DNA of 64,000 nt from Buchananella sp. 14KM1171 (GCF_041380365.1 NZ_CP159981.1:62001-126000); one strand, 5' to 3'. Positions 23,336 to 33,870 are shown, numbered from the stretch's first letter. The notes: generated by a model not told the origin, from the letters alone. Numbers and translations are program-made.

Positions 23336-24106
23336 TTAGTGGCCGTCTAGTTTTTCGGCTTCGTCGGTCAGGAAGGGCACGGCCATTTTCTGGGTGAACC
23401 AGCGCGAGTAGCTGACGGTTTGCACGCTGCCTTCGATGGGGATCCAGGCCCCGGTGCGGGGGTGGAGGAACTCGGCGCGCCAGGAAGTGGTCAGGGTGAT
23501 GCGGTTCTTGGCTGCCCGGGTGAGGTATTGGTGTTTGTAGGTGGCCTGCGGGTCGGGCAGGCCTGGGTGGTCCACGGTCTCTACCGTGCCGTCGCCAAAG
23601 TCCCAGGTGTACTCGAACGGGGTGGCGCGTACCTGGACGGTGGCGGTGGTGAACTGCAGGGTGTAGATCCGCTCACCCGCGTCGGTCATCACGGGGGTGG
23701 GTAGGTTGATGAGTACGTCGCCGGTGTTGGGCCACATGATCACTGCGGGTGGGGCGAAGTTGATGGACTCGACCTCCCGGATGGTCACCGCTCTGGTCCA
23801 GTCCACCTCGGGTGCCTGGCTGGGGGACGGGCGGGGCAGGCGGCGTTTTTCCCCGTAGTCCCACATGCACTCGGTCGGGTCCTCAAACTCACACAAGTAA
23901 TGCGGCCTAGTAGGAACCACAGACGGCACAGGCAACGCCGCGATCGGGGTTTCTACAATTTCGCTGTCAGAAGGCGTGTCATTCCAGACACCTGTGACGG
24001 TGACAGTTCCAGAATCGTTGTTTATCGAGCTTGTCCAGTCCTCGGAGTTGTTGGCGGTTAGGGAAGTTAACGCGACCAGGCAGGAAACGAATAGTGGGGA
24101 GATCAC
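23336..24106 (-). CDS. Secreted PKD-domain protein
   Basis: A 256-residue exported protein. A short signal-like segment (MISPLFVSCLVALTSLTA) is followed by a low-complexity linker, two cysteines in YLCEFEDPTECMW, and a PKD-type immunoglobulin fold with the hallmark EYTWDFGDGT at about 166-174 and the closing YKHQYLTR...ITLTTSW strands. PKD folds usually mediate surface contacts; no catalytic residues are visible. It overlaps the upstream lipoprotein gene by 4 nt (ATGA), so the two are one transcript and probably one surface complex. No well-known gene name fits. Confidence 0.75.
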   Translation of the reverse strand: MISPLFVSCLVALTSLTANNSEDWTSSINNDSGTVTVTGVWNDTPSDSEIVETPIAALPVPSVVPTRPHYLCEFEDPTECMWDYGEKRRLPRPSPSQAPEVDWTRAVTIREVESINFAPPAVIMWPNTGDVLINLPTPVMTDAGERIYTLQFTTATVQVRATPFEYTWDFGDGTVETVDHPGLPDPQATYKHQYLTRAAKNRITLTTSWRAEFLHPRTGAWIPIEGSVQTVSYSRWFTQKMAVPFLTDEAEKLDGH

Positions 24107-24807
24107 TGCTCATCTCCGACCGTGCTGTTTACTGCGCCTACGATCTTCCAGCCGCTGTCCCGGTACTCCAATCTGGCGGTGAGCTCGAAGGTGGTTGCTT
24201 TTGTGCTAATTTCCCTGGTGCCACCCTTGGATATTTCGTATATGTCCCCGACGTTTGCGCGCAGTGTAATGGCAAACTCGCTGGAGTTTTCAGGATTCAC
24301 CTTCCTGCTTGTGGTGTAAGGGGTGATCTCTGCTGTTTCGTTACGCAGCCCTCTGCGCTCCTTTTCCGCAGCGATCGAGTAAATCTGGTGCTTCCAGTCG
24401 CAGTCGGGGATGTTGGTGTCCCACCAGTCCAGGTCGTGGGTGTTGATGAGGTACCACCAGGCTTGGAAGAGGAAGTAGGCGTAGGCCTCGGCACCGTCGG
24501 CGCTGTTCTCTAGCGCTACGTCCGAGGGCACGGGCGCCTGTATCTGTTCCGGCAAGAGCGGTGTCTGGCTAGGGCCACTGGGGACCGGTGTTGCCTGGGT
24601 GGATTGGTCGGAGGGCTGGCTGCTCGCCGGCGCCGTGGTGTTCACGCTGGGCATGGGCAGCGGGGCCGGGGGCGCCTCGGTTTGGGTCGAGCAGGCGGCC
24701 AGGGTCAGGGGAAGGGCCACCAGGGTGGCAAGGAGAAGCCGTGGTGCCGCCCGCCGGGCCGGGCGCGTGGCGGCCACTGCCGGTTGCTGGGTCGGGTTGA
24801 TCTCCAT
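24103..24807 (-). CDS. DUF6318-like lipoprotein
   Basis: A 234-residue lipoprotein with a positively charged N-terminus, a hydrophobic stretch and lipobox LAAC (Cys39). A Pro/Ser/Thr-rich tether follows, then a folded domain beginning NSADGAEAYAYFLFQAWWYL. The GAEAYxxYxF...W.YL start followed by a short Cys-containing loop resembles DUF6318, a lipoprotein domain of unknown function common in Actinomycetota and often next to PKD proteins. I recognise the pairing rather than a function. A TAGGTT box lies 6 nt before the ATG with no SD. The 618-bp region upstream of it contains the unusual site arrays described separately. Confidence 0.6.
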   Translation of the reverse strand: MEINPTQQPAVAATRPARRAAPRLLLATLVALPLTLAACSTQTEAPPAPLPMPSVNTTAPASSQPSDQSTQATPVPSGPSQTPLLPEQIQAPVPSDVALENSADGAEAYAYFLFQAWWYLINTHDLDWWDTNIPDCDWKHQIYSIAAEKERRGLRNETAEITPYTTSRKVNPENSSEFAITLRANVGDIYEISKGGTREISTKATTFELTARLEYRDSGWKIVGAVNSTVGDEQ

Positions 24808-24813
24808 GAATCG

Positions 24814-24819
24814 AACCTA
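24814..24819 (-). promoter_or_regulatory. -10 box of a leaderless promoter (lipoprotein gene)
   Basis: On the minus strand TAGGTT lies 6 nt before the ATG of the DUF6318-like gene, with no SD. Confidence 0.5.
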
Positions 24820-24969
24820 GACCAGGGCTCGTTGCCGTATCTACCACTTGTGGAAAACAACCGCCGCCCTCGCGATCTCCCCGGCCGGCCAGCAGAAAGA
24901 CCCTGTAGAGAGCAAGGGACGAGCGCCCCACCCAGGCCAACACGCCGAGGGCCGGTTTAGAGAAGGTGC

Positions 24970-25074
24970 GGGCGGAACGTCGTCCATGCTCTGGGCCTCC
25001 ACGCGGAGGGACTATCCCCAGCGACGGGGCGGGTGGAACGTCGTCCATGCTCCGGGCTTACACGGGGAGGGGCC
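24970..25074. repeat. Two copies of the GGAACGTCGTCCATGCTC element
   Basis: Copies at about 24970-25013 and 25031-25074 are offset by 61 bp. They share the core GGAACGTCGTCCATGCTC and then a looser GGGC...CACG.GGAGGG tail. The first 16 bases are the dispersed motif seen elsewhere in the window. Confidence 0.75.
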
Positions 25075-25132
25075 GGCACTGGGACGGGGTTGCGCTCTAA
25101 AGGTGCCCGTGGACTGGCGCTCGCGTTGTCTG

Positions 25133-25246
25133 AACTAGACGTTTCGATCTTCAACTCGACGTTGGGGCACTCAACTAGACGTTCCGGCCCTGGTTAACGT
25201 CGAGTCGAAGCGTCAAACGTCGAGTCGAAGCGCCAAACGTCTAGTT
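25133..25246. repeat. Dyad-symmetric array of six AACTMGACGTT sites, 20-bp pitch
   Basis: Three sites read AACTAGACGTT, AACTCGACGTT, AACTAGACGTT at 25133, 25153 and 25173. Three reversed sites start at 25196, 25216 and 25236 (AACGTCGAGTC twice, AACGTCTAGTT). Each half has an exact 20-bp pitch with 9-bp spacers, and the halves mirror one another about 25189.5 across a 12-bp centre. The spacers are not conserved between the halves, so the sites themselves are the selected feature. They could be operators, protein-loading sites or a folding element. Confidence 0.85.
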
Positions 25247-25298
25247 GGAAGCCGGCCCAGCAGCTCCGCGCGCCCCGGCCACACGGAAAGTGCCCGCC

Positions 25299-25407
25299 GA
25301 AACTTGTCCAAGCGCGCAGGAACTTGTCCAAGCCCGCCGAAACTTGTCAATGGCGGGGCCGCTAAGGACGAGTCTCGACGCGGTTTGACAAGTTTGAGCG
25401 AGTCTCG
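25299..25407. repeat. Second 20-bp-pitch array: AACTTGTC sites
   Basis: AACTTGTC begins at 25301, 25321 and 25341, again exactly 20 bp apart; the first two continue as CAAGC. One inverted copy, GACAAGTT, is at 25387-25394. GAGTCTCG occurs on both sides of it (25370-25377 and 25400-25407). Confidence 0.75.
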
Positions 25408-25425
25408 GCCCGCCGCTAGCGACCG

Positions 25426-26190
25426 CTACCGCTCCAGCGCCCCGGGCAGCCCCGAGGCCTGCATCGCGGGCTGGTCGGTCAACCAGGCACCGTGGTGCCC
25501 GGAGAGCCGGTCCAGCACCGCCGCAGGCAGGGCACAGTCCGTGTCGGTGGCGATCTCGCCCAGGACCGGGCCCTTGTCCGCCCCGGCGATCAGGAACGTC
25601 AGCCGCTTCGCGGTGGCAAGCGCCCCGAGGGTCAGGGAGACCCGCTCGGCCGGGGGCTTGGGGGAGTTGGCCTCCACCACCACGGTCCCGCCGGCTTGCA
25701 GCGTGGCGTGCCCCGGGAAGATCGAGGCCACGTGCCCGTCTGGCCCCACGCCCAGGAAAACCTGGTCGAAGCGGGGCAGGTCGTCGCCCACGCGGGCGTG
25801 CGCCACCAGCGCCCGCGCGAACTCCACGCCCGCCTGCTCCAGCGCCATCGGCGGCCCCGGGATGGGGTGCAGGTGGGCCGGCGCGGGCAGGTGGTCCAGC
25901 AGCGCCGTGTGCGCCTGGAAGGAGTTGCGCTCCGGGTGGTTCTCAGCCAGATAGCGCTCGTCGCCCCACCAGATGTGCACCCGGCGCCAGTCCACGGCCG
26001 CCGCGAGCGGGTTGGCCGCCGCGCGCACCAGCATCCTGATGCCGGCGGTGCCGCCGGTGAGGACCACGTGCGTCACGTCCTGCGTGGACAGGTCGGCGAT
26101 GATGCCGTCCAGCAGGCGGGCACCTGCCAGCTCGGCCGCTGCCTCCAGGTCCGGCAGCACGACGACTCGGCTTGCAACCTGCTTGCTCAC
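25426..26190 (-). CDS. pgl: 6-phosphogluconolactonase
   Basis: Hydrolyses 6-phosphogluconolactone in the oxidative pentose phosphate pathway. The 254-residue NagB-fold protein shows LTGGTAGIRMLV, the IWWGDERYLAENHPERN signature and LGVGPDGHVASIFPG. It overlaps opcA by 4 nt (ATGA) and is the last gene of the tkt-pgi-zwf-opcA-pgl operon. Confidence 0.94.
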   Translation of the reverse strand: MSKQVASRVVVLPDLEAAAELAGARLLDGIIADLSTQDVTHVVLTGGTAGIRMLVRAAANPLAAAVDWRRVHIWWGDERYLAENHPERNSFQAHTALLDHLPAPAHLHPIPGPPMALEQAGVEFARALVAHARVGDDLPRFDQVFLGVGPDGHVASIFPGHATLQAGGTVVVEANSPKPPAERVSLTLGALATAKRLTFLIAGADKGPVLGEIATDTDCALPAAVLDRLSGHHGAWLTDQPAMQASGLPGALER

Positions 26191-27188
26191 TGGACCTCCT
26201 CGACCAGCTCCAGTCCCTGCGAGATCACCTTCGCGTAGATCGCGTCCACGTCGAGGCGGCGCAGTTCCTCCATCAGGCAGTCCGCAGTGGTGCGCCGCGG
26301 CAGCGCCAGAGAGACGTCGGGGACGCCTGGACGACGCAGCACCGCCACCGCACTTCCCACGGGACGGTCGATTTCCACATCGCCAGTCTCGCGGTGCAGC
26401 ACCACCCGGTTGACGGTGGCCGCCTCCGGGTTGATGTGCATGCGCACGGGCACGCCCAACTGGACGCGCAGCCAGGCGCCGATGAGCCGCCCGGCCGGGT
26501 GGGTAGCGCTGCCCCAGACGTCGACGGACGTGATCGGCGCCAGCGGCGGCTCACCGGCGGCCAGCACGATCAGCGAGCGCCAGATGGTCACGCCGGACCA
26601 GGAGAGGTCCGAGTCGCCCGGCACGTGCTGCTGGGCCAGCTCCTTCAGTCGCTCGATCGGGTTTTGCGTGCCGCGCGAGTCCGTGATGCGCCGGTGGGCC
26701 AGCTTGCCCAACGGGTCCTGGCTGGGCGCCTTGGGCGGGTCGGTGGGCCACCACACCACGATCGGGGAGTCGGGCAGCAGCAGCGGGGCGATCAGGGTCT
26801 CCGGACCACCCACCTCGCCGCGCCCGTTCAGCACCACGATGTCGCTGGCACCGGCCCCACGGCCCACGCGGATCTCCGCGTCCAGGCGCGGTTCCTCGCA
26901 CGGCGTCACCGCGCCGTTGGCCGGGGCGGCAGCGTCGTCCATCCCGACTTCCGCGGCGCCCGCTTCGCTACACGTGGCGCACGAACCGGTCACCACGATC
27001 ACGCGGCACGGGTGCTCCAAGGAAGCCGCAGTGGTGGCCGCCAGGGCGTCCTCCACGTCGGCGGGCGAGGGGACCACCACCACGAGCGTCAGCACGCGCC
27101 CGAGCGCAGAGGAGCCGCCCGATTCGCGCAGCTCCAGCAGCCGGGCGGCCACCTTCGCGGAGGAGGTGTAAGCAAGTTTGATTCGCAC
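26187..27188 (-). CDS. opcA: OpcA, glucose-6-phosphate dehydrogenase assembly protein
   Basis: Needed for full activity of glucose-6-phosphate dehydrogenase in actinobacteria and cyanobacteria, and controlled by redox in the latter. The 333-residue product has VVWWPTDPPKAPSQDPLGKLAHRR-type core residues (VVWWPTDPP, then DPLGKLAHRRITD), LSWSGVTIWRSLI and a WLRVQLGVPV segment. An insertion near residue 80 (VGMDDAAAPANG) carries the dispersed GGCGGCAGCGTCGTCCAT motif in reverse. I chose the GTG at 27188, with AGGAG 5 nt before it overlapping the end of zwf. A longer frame extending into zwf exists but is only a shadow. Confidence 0.9.
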   Translation of the reverse strand: MRIKLAYTSSAKVAARLLELRESGGSSALGRVLTLVVVVPSPADVEDALAATTAASLEHPCRVIVVTGSCATCSEAGAAEVGMDDAAAPANGAVTPCEEPRLDAEIRVGRGAGASDIVVLNGRGEVGGPETLIAPLLLPDSPIVVWWPTDPPKAPSQDPLGKLAHRRITDSRGTQNPIERLKELAQQHVPGDSDLSWSGVTIWRSLIVLAAGEPPLAPITSVDVWGSATHPAGRLIGAWLRVQLGVPVRMHINPEAATVNRVVLHRETGDVEIDRPVGSAVAVLRRPGVPDVSLALPRRTTADCLMEELRRLDVDAIYAKVISQGLELVEEVQ

Positions 27189-27196
27189 ATCTACTC

Positions 27197-28737
<1,541 letters not shown>

Positions 28738-28741
<4 letters not shown>

Positions 28742-30534
28742 GCCTGCAGGAGCGCGGCCAGGCGCTCCAGGGCGGCCGCGTTCTGCACGTGGAAGCGCAC
28801 CACCGGGCGGTCGTGCTCGGCCAGGACAGCGGCGTCACCGGCGGCCTGCGCGCCGATCAGCGTGGCCAGGTCGAACTCGCGGCCCGGGATGTCCAGCTGG
28901 GCGGTGGCGGTGCCGGTGATCTGCAGGAACGCACCGATCGGGAAGCCGCCCTTGTGGAGCTGGCCGGTGGAGTGCAGGAAGCGCGGGCCCCACCCGAAGG
29001 TGACGGGGCGGGCCACGCGGCGGGCCAGGGCGTCACGCACCGGCTCCAGCACGCCGGCCGGCGCGCCCTCGCGGTCCAGGTAGGCCATGACGGCCAGGTA
29101 GCCCTTGTCCGCGTCCAGGGTGGCGTACAGGGCCTCGAGGGCGCCCTCGACTGTGGTCACGCCGTCCAGCAGACCGGCGGAGGCGCGCACCTCGATGCCG
29201 TCCTCCACGAACGCGGCGGCCTCCGGCTCCGGGGTGTTCTCCAGCAGCTCGCGCGCGGCGGCCTTGGCGGACTCCACGTTGGGCTGGTCGAACGGGTTGA
29301 TGCCCAGCAGCACGCCCGCGATGGCGGTGGCGTACTCCCAAAGCAGCATGGCGGCGCCCAGGCGGCCGGCCACGTGCACGGCGTCGGAGCGCAGCAGCAC
29401 CTCGTCGGCGTCCAGGTTGAAGAGGAACACCGGCAGCACGTCGCCGGCCTCCTCGGCCAGCTCGGGGGCCTCCAGGGAGGCCACCACGGGCAGCAGGCCA
29501 ACGCCGTCCTTACCGGTGGACTCGGCCACCAGCTGCTCGGCCCAGTCGCCGAAGTGGAACAGGCCGGAGCCGTCGTCGGCCAGCACCAGCTTGTCGCGCA
29601 GCGGGTCGGTGCCCGCGATGGCGGCGCCCAGGATCAGGGCCGGGTTGGCGGGGGAGTCCTCGGCCAGCTCGTCGGCCACTGCGGCAGCGTCGTTCAGCAG
29701 CTGCTCCACGTCCACGCCGGCCAGACCGGTCGGCACCAGACCGAAGGCGGTCAGGGCGGAGAAGCGGCCACCCACGGTCGGGTCGGCCTCGAAGATCTTG
29801 CGGTAGCCGGCCTCGGTGGCGGCGTGGAACAGCGGCGAGCCCGGGTCGGTGACCACCACGATGTGCTTGGCGGCGTCCAGGCCGGCCTCGGTGAAGGCGG
29901 CCTCGAAGACGCGGCGCTGGGAGTCGGTCTCCACGGTGCCACCGGACTTGGAGGAGACCACCAGGACGGTGCGGGCCAGGTCGCCGGACAGGCCGCGCGC
30001 CACCTGGTCGGGGTCGGTGGAGTCCAGCACCACCAGGTCAACGCCGTAGGTACCGGCGATCACCTCGGGGGCCAGGGAGGAGCCGCCCATGCCGGCCAGT
30101 ACCACGCGGTCGATGCCGTCGGCCAGCAGCTCCTCGCGCAGGGCGCGGATGGGCTCCACCAGGTCGCGGGAGGTGGTGTGCAGGTGGGTCCAGCCCAGGC
30201 GGATGGAGGCCTCCGGCTGCGCGGCCTCTCCCCAGATGGTGGAGTCCTTCGCGGCGATGCGGGAGGCGATCTTGTCCTCCACCAGGCGCTCGACGTGCGC
30301 GTAGGCGGCGTCGGAGGCGACGCCGGTGGTCATGACCTCGAGGGCCGGGGTGGGGCCCTCGTCCCCGCCGCCGCAGCCCCCCTCGCAGGCCTCCTCCTGG
30401 TCCTCTTCGAAGGGCAGGCCGGCCAGCGCCACGATCAGGTCGTCGTCCTCCAGGAACTCCTCGGTGGTCTCCGGCTCGCCGCAGCCGCAACCCTCGCAGC
30501 ACTGCGTCTCTTCGATCATCTCTTCGTTGCTCAT
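28738..30534 (-). CDS. pgi: Glucose-6-phosphate isomerase with a Cys-rich acidic N-terminal extension
   Basis: Interconverts glucose 6-phosphate and fructose 6-phosphate. The 598-residue product has the sugar-isomerase (SIS) domains: VLAGMGGSSLAPEVIAGTYG, VSSKSGGTVETDSQ and the C-terminal FGWGPRFLHSTGQLHKGG. Before these lie about 75 residues that are not part of the enzyme: acidic, with Cys12, 13, 16, 18, 50 and 54 in CCEGCGCG and ACEGGCGGG. The start is secure: AGGAGGAA directly precedes the ATG at 30534. A longer frame continues upstream inside the complement of tkt but has no function. The gene stands where transaldolase usually stands in this operon. Confidence 0.93.
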
Positions 30535-30611
30535 GATTCCTCCGTCTAGCGGCTGCCTATTTGCCGCGGTTTGTCGGTGTTGGGTGGGCGGGATTTGGGT
30601 AGATGCGTTGC

Positions 30612-32750
30612 TCAGGCGGCGCTGCCGGCGCGCGCGATGGACTGGCGGGCGGCGGCGGCCACGTTCTGGGCGGTGAAGCCGTACTCCTCGAAGAGGCGCT
30701 CGGCGGAGGCGGAGGCACCGAAGTGCTCCAGGCTGACGGGCACGCCGGCGTCGCCGAGGAAGCGGTACCAGCTCTGGGCGATACCGGCCTCCACGGTAAC
30801 CCGCGCACGTACGGATGCGGGCAGGACCTGCTCGCGGTAGTCGGCGTCCTGCGCGTCGAACCACTCCACGCACGGCATGGACACGACGCGCGCGGCCACG
30901 CCCTCGGCGGCCAGCAGTTCCTGCGCCTCCAGCGCGACCGCGACCTCGGAGCCGGTGGCGATGAGGACGACGTCGACCTTGCCGGCCGCCCCCTGCTCGC
31001 CGGCCGTGCTCTGGCCTGCGCCGCCGACGGCCCCGGCCTCGCGCAGCACGTAGCCGCCGCGGGCCACGCCCTCGGCGCTGGCCAGGCCGCTGGCTTCGTC
31101 GCGTACCGGGTCGGCGAGGTTCTGGCGGGAGAGGATCAGGCCGGCGGCCTTGTCTCGCACCAGCACCTCGCGCCAGGCCACGGCCGTCTCGGCAGCGTCG
31201 GCGGGACGCACGACGCTCAGGCCTGGGATGGCGCGCAGCGCGGCCAGGTGCTCCACGGGCTGGTGGGTGGGGCCGTCCTCGCCCAGGCCGATGGAGTCGT
31301 GGGTCCACACGAAGATGGAGGGCACGTCCATGAGGCAGGCCAGGCGCACGGCGGGGCGCATGTAGTCGGCGAACTGCAGGAAGGTGCCGCCGTAGGGACG
31401 GGTGAGTCCCTGGGTGGCGATGCCGTTGAGGATGGAGCCCATGGCGTGCTCGCGGATGCCGAAGTGCAGGGTGCGCCCGTACTCGTGGCCGGAGAACTCG
31501 CCGGTGGAGCGGTGGGCGGGCAGGAAGGAGGGCTCACCCTTCATGGTGGTGTTGTTGGAGCCGGCCAGGTCGGCGGAGCCGCCCCACAGCTCGGGTAGCA
31601 CGCCGGCCAGGGCGCTGAGGACGGCGCCGGAGGCGGCGCGCGTGGCCATCGGCTTGCCGGTGCCGAAGGCGGGGATGGACTCCTGCCAGCCCTCGGGCAG
31701 GCGGCGGGCCTGCAGCCGCTCCAGGAGCTCGACGCCGGCGGGGTTGGCCTGCGCCCAGGCGGCGTAGAGCTCGTCCCACTCCTTACGGGCGGCGGCGGAG
31801 AGCGCGGCCGCGCCGGCGCGGGTGTGCTCCACCACTGCTTCTTCCACGGCGAACATCTGCGCCGGGTCGAAGCCCAGGGCCTCCTTCAGCCCGGCCAGCT
31901 CCTCGCCGCCCAGCTTGGAGCCGTGGATGCCACCGGTGTTCTGCTTGGTGGGGGAGGGCCAGCCGATGATGGTGCGCACCGCGATGAGGGAGGGGCGGGC
32001 GTCTGCCTTGGCGGTCTCGATGGCGGCGGCCAGGGCGTCCAGGTCCTCCACGTACTGCCCGGTGGCGGTGAAGTCCACGCGCTGGGTGTGCCAGCCGTAG
32101 GCGTCGTAGCGGCCCAGCACGTCCTCGGTGAAGGCGATGTCCGTGTTGTCCTCGATCGAGATGCGGTTGTCGTCCCACAGCACGATGAGGTTGCCCAGCT
32201 CCTGGGTGCCGGCCAGGGAGCATGCCTCCGCGGTCACGCCCTCTTGCAGGTCGCCGTCGGAGGCGATCACGTAGACGCGGTGGTCGAACGGGGACTTGCC
32301 GGCCTCGGTGTGCGGGTCCAGCAGGCCGCGCACGCGGCGCTGGGAGAAGGACATACCGACGGCAGTGGCCAGGCCCGCACCGAGCGGACCGGTGGTGGTC
32401 TCGACGAACTTGGTGTGCCCCAGCTCGGGGTGGCCGGGGGTGAGGGAGCCCCAGGTGCGCAACGCCTTCAGGTCGTCCAGTTCCAGGCCCAGGCCGGCCA
32501 GGTAGAGCTGGACGTACTGGGTGAGGGCGGAGTGCCCCGCCGACAGCACGAACCGGTCGCGGCCCTCCCACCGGTCGTCGGCAACGTCGTACCGCAAGAA
32601 GCGCTGAAAGAGCGTGTAGGCGATGGGGGCGAGTGAGATCGCCGCGCCGGGGTGGCCGTGGCCTGCGTTCTCTACCGCGTCGGCCGCCAGCACCTTGGCG
32701 GTGTCAATTGCGCGGAGGTCCAGTTCGGTCAGGTTTAGGGGCGCGGGCAC
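30612..32750 (-). CDS. tkt: Transketolase
   Basis: Thiamine-diphosphate enzyme moving two-carbon units in the non-oxidative pentose phosphate pathway. The 712-residue product has VENAGHGHPGAAISLAPIAY, the ThDP motif SDGDLQEG...W.DNRISIE, FVWTHDSIGLGEDGPTHQP and a C-terminal domain with VLIATGSEVAVALEA. A short Gly/Ala-rich insertion (GAVGGAGQSTAGEQG) precedes that last segment. I chose the GTG at 32750 because AGGAG lies 5 nt upstream; an in-frame start 12 codons earlier lacks one. It heads the operon; its 130-bp 5' gap is shared with divergent xerD. Confidence 0.95.
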   Translation of the reverse strand: MPAPLNLTELDLRAIDTAKVLAADAVENAGHGHPGAAISLAPIAYTLFQRFLRYDVADDRWEGRDRFVLSAGHSALTQYVQLYLAGLGLELDDLKALRTWGSLTPGHPELGHTKFVETTTGPLGAGLATAVGMSFSQRRVRGLLDPHTEAGKSPFDHRVYVIASDGDLQEGVTAEACSLAGTQELGNLIVLWDDNRISIEDNTDIAFTEDVLGRYDAYGWHTQRVDFTATGQYVEDLDALAAAIETAKADARPSLIAVRTIIGWPSPTKQNTGGIHGSKLGGEELAGLKEALGFDPAQMFAVEEAVVEHTRAGAAALSAAARKEWDELYAAWAQANPAGVELLERLQARRLPEGWQESIPAFGTGKPMATRAASGAVLSALAGVLPELWGGSADLAGSNNTTMKGEPSFLPAHRSTGEFSGHEYGRTLHFGIREHAMGSILNGIATQGLTRPYGGTFLQFADYMRPAVRLACLMDVPSIFVWTHDSIGLGEDGPTHQPVEHLAALRAIPGLSVVRPADAAETAVAWREVLVRDKAAGLILSRQNLADPVRDEASGLASAEGVARGGYVLREAGAVGGAGQSTAGEQGAAGKVDVVLIATGSEVAVALEAQELLAAEGVAARVVSMPCVEWFDAQDADYREQVLPASVRARVTVEAGIAQSWYRFLGDAGVPVSLEHFGASASAERLFEEYGFTAQNVAAAARQSIARAGSAA

Positions 32751-32904
32751 GTTCTCTCCTTGTTTGACTCCAACTCGCAGGTCCAAGCCTAGTTGGCGCG
32801 GCGGGTGTTGCGCGCCTTGCCGGGTACCGATTGGCTCCCTGTAAACGAAAACGGCGCTAACCTTACGGCGTTATGTCCGCATGATGGGCGAGGGGAGGCA
32901 GGGC

Positions 32905-33870
32905 GTGGCCGCAACGACGCAGGCGCCGCCGCACGGTCAGGCGTTGCCCGGCCCGCTTTCTGCCCAGATTCCGCTCTACCTGGCCCACCTGCGGGTGGAG
33001 CGCGGCCTGGCTGAGAACACGCTTGCTTCCTACCGCCGCGACCTGCAGCGTTACAACGCCTTTCTGGCTGGCAGGGAGGTGGCCGACGCTGCCGCCCTTA
33101 CCGAGCAGGACATCGAGGCCTGCGTGCAGGCCTGCCGGCTGGGGCAGGACGGTGGCACGCCGCTGGCGGCTTCCTCTGCGGCCCGGCTGGTGGCCTCTGT
33201 GCGTGGACTGCACCGCTTCCTGTTGGAGGAGGGGGTGGTGGCCCGCGACGTGAGCGCGGACGTGGCCCGGCCGGCGGTGCCCAAGGCGCTGCCCAAGGCG
33301 CTGGACCTGCCCACGGTGGAGGCGATTCTGGCGGCGGCCGCCCGCAAGCCGGGCCCGGCCGGTGCGCGCAACGCGGCGCTGCTGGAGTTCCTCTACGCCA
33401 CCGGCGCGCGGATCAGCGAGGCGGTGGGGATGGACGTGGACGACGTCTGCCTGAGCGAACCCGCCTCGGCGCTGCTGCGCGGAAAGGGCAGGAAGGAGCG
33501 TGTGGTGCCGGTGGGTAGTCACGCGGTGGCGGCGCTGCGCGGCTACATCGCGGCGGCCCGCCCGGAGTTGGTGGCGCGCGGCGAGGGCACGCCCGCGCTG
33601 TTCGTCAACGCGCGCGGGCAGCGGCTCTCGCGCCAGTCGGCCTGGGCGGTGCTGCAGGAGGCCGCCGCTGCGGCGGACGTGCAGGAGCACATCTCCCCGC
33701 ACGTGCTGCGTCACTCGTTTGCCACCCACATCCTGAATGCCGGGGCGGACGTGCGCGTGGTGCAGGAGCTGCTGGGGCACGCCTCGGTGACCACCACGCA
33801 GATCTATACGCGCGTCACGGCCCAGGCGCTGCGGGAGGTCTACGCCACCAGTCATCCCCGCGCGCGCTGA
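32905..33870 (+). CDS. xerD: Tyrosine recombinase XerD
   Basis: Site-specific recombinase resolving chromosome dimers at dif together with XerC. The 321-residue product has the N-terminal SAM-like core-binding domain (YLAHLRVERGLAENTLASYR) and the catalytic domain: Arg in ATGARISEAVG, Lys in GKGRKERVVP, HVLRHSFATHIL, LLGHASVTTTQ and the nucleophile Tyr in IYTRV. I preferred GTG 32905 because GGGGAGG sits 6 nt before it; ATG codons at 32881 and 32884 are possible. Its position ahead of parA, rluB and der is conserved across Actinomycetota. Confidence 0.93.
   Translation: MAATTQAPPHGQALPGPLSAQIPLYLAHLRVERGLAENTLASYRRDLQRYNAFLAGREVADAAALTEQDIEACVQACRLGQDGGTPLAASSAARLVASVRGLHRFLLEEGVVARDVSADVARPAVPKALPKALDLPTVEAILAAAARKPGPAGARNAALLEFLYATGARISEAVGMDVDDVCLSEPASALLRGKGRKERVVPVGSHAVAALRGYIAAARPELVARGEGTPALFVNARGQRLSRQSAWAVLQEAAAAADVQEHISPHVLRHSFATHILNAGADVRVVQELLGHASVTTTQIYTRVTAQALREVYATSHPRAR

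Larger units (their letters stand above)
24808..25425. other. 618-bp non-coding block rich in repeats
   Basis: It lies upstream of the lipoprotein gene and downstream of pgl, both on the minus strand. From left to right it has two 61-bp-spaced copies of a GGAACGTCGTCCATGCTC element, a dyad-symmetric array of six 11-bp sites on a 20-bp pitch, and a second array of AACTTGTC sites on the same pitch. No ORF within it looks coding. Confidence 0.8.

Noticed and set aside
23336-24807. Toxin-antitoxin or secretion pair
   Set aside because: Both products are exported, one with a PKD fold and one a lipoprotein; no toxin motif is present.
25133-25394. CRISPR array
   Set aside because: The repeats are only 8-11 bp with 9-12 bp spacers and include inverted copies; no cas gene is near.
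30536-30611. A small gene or transaldolase fragment between tkt and pgi
   Set aside because: Only 76 bp, with no start and ribosome binding site combination and no recognisable residues.
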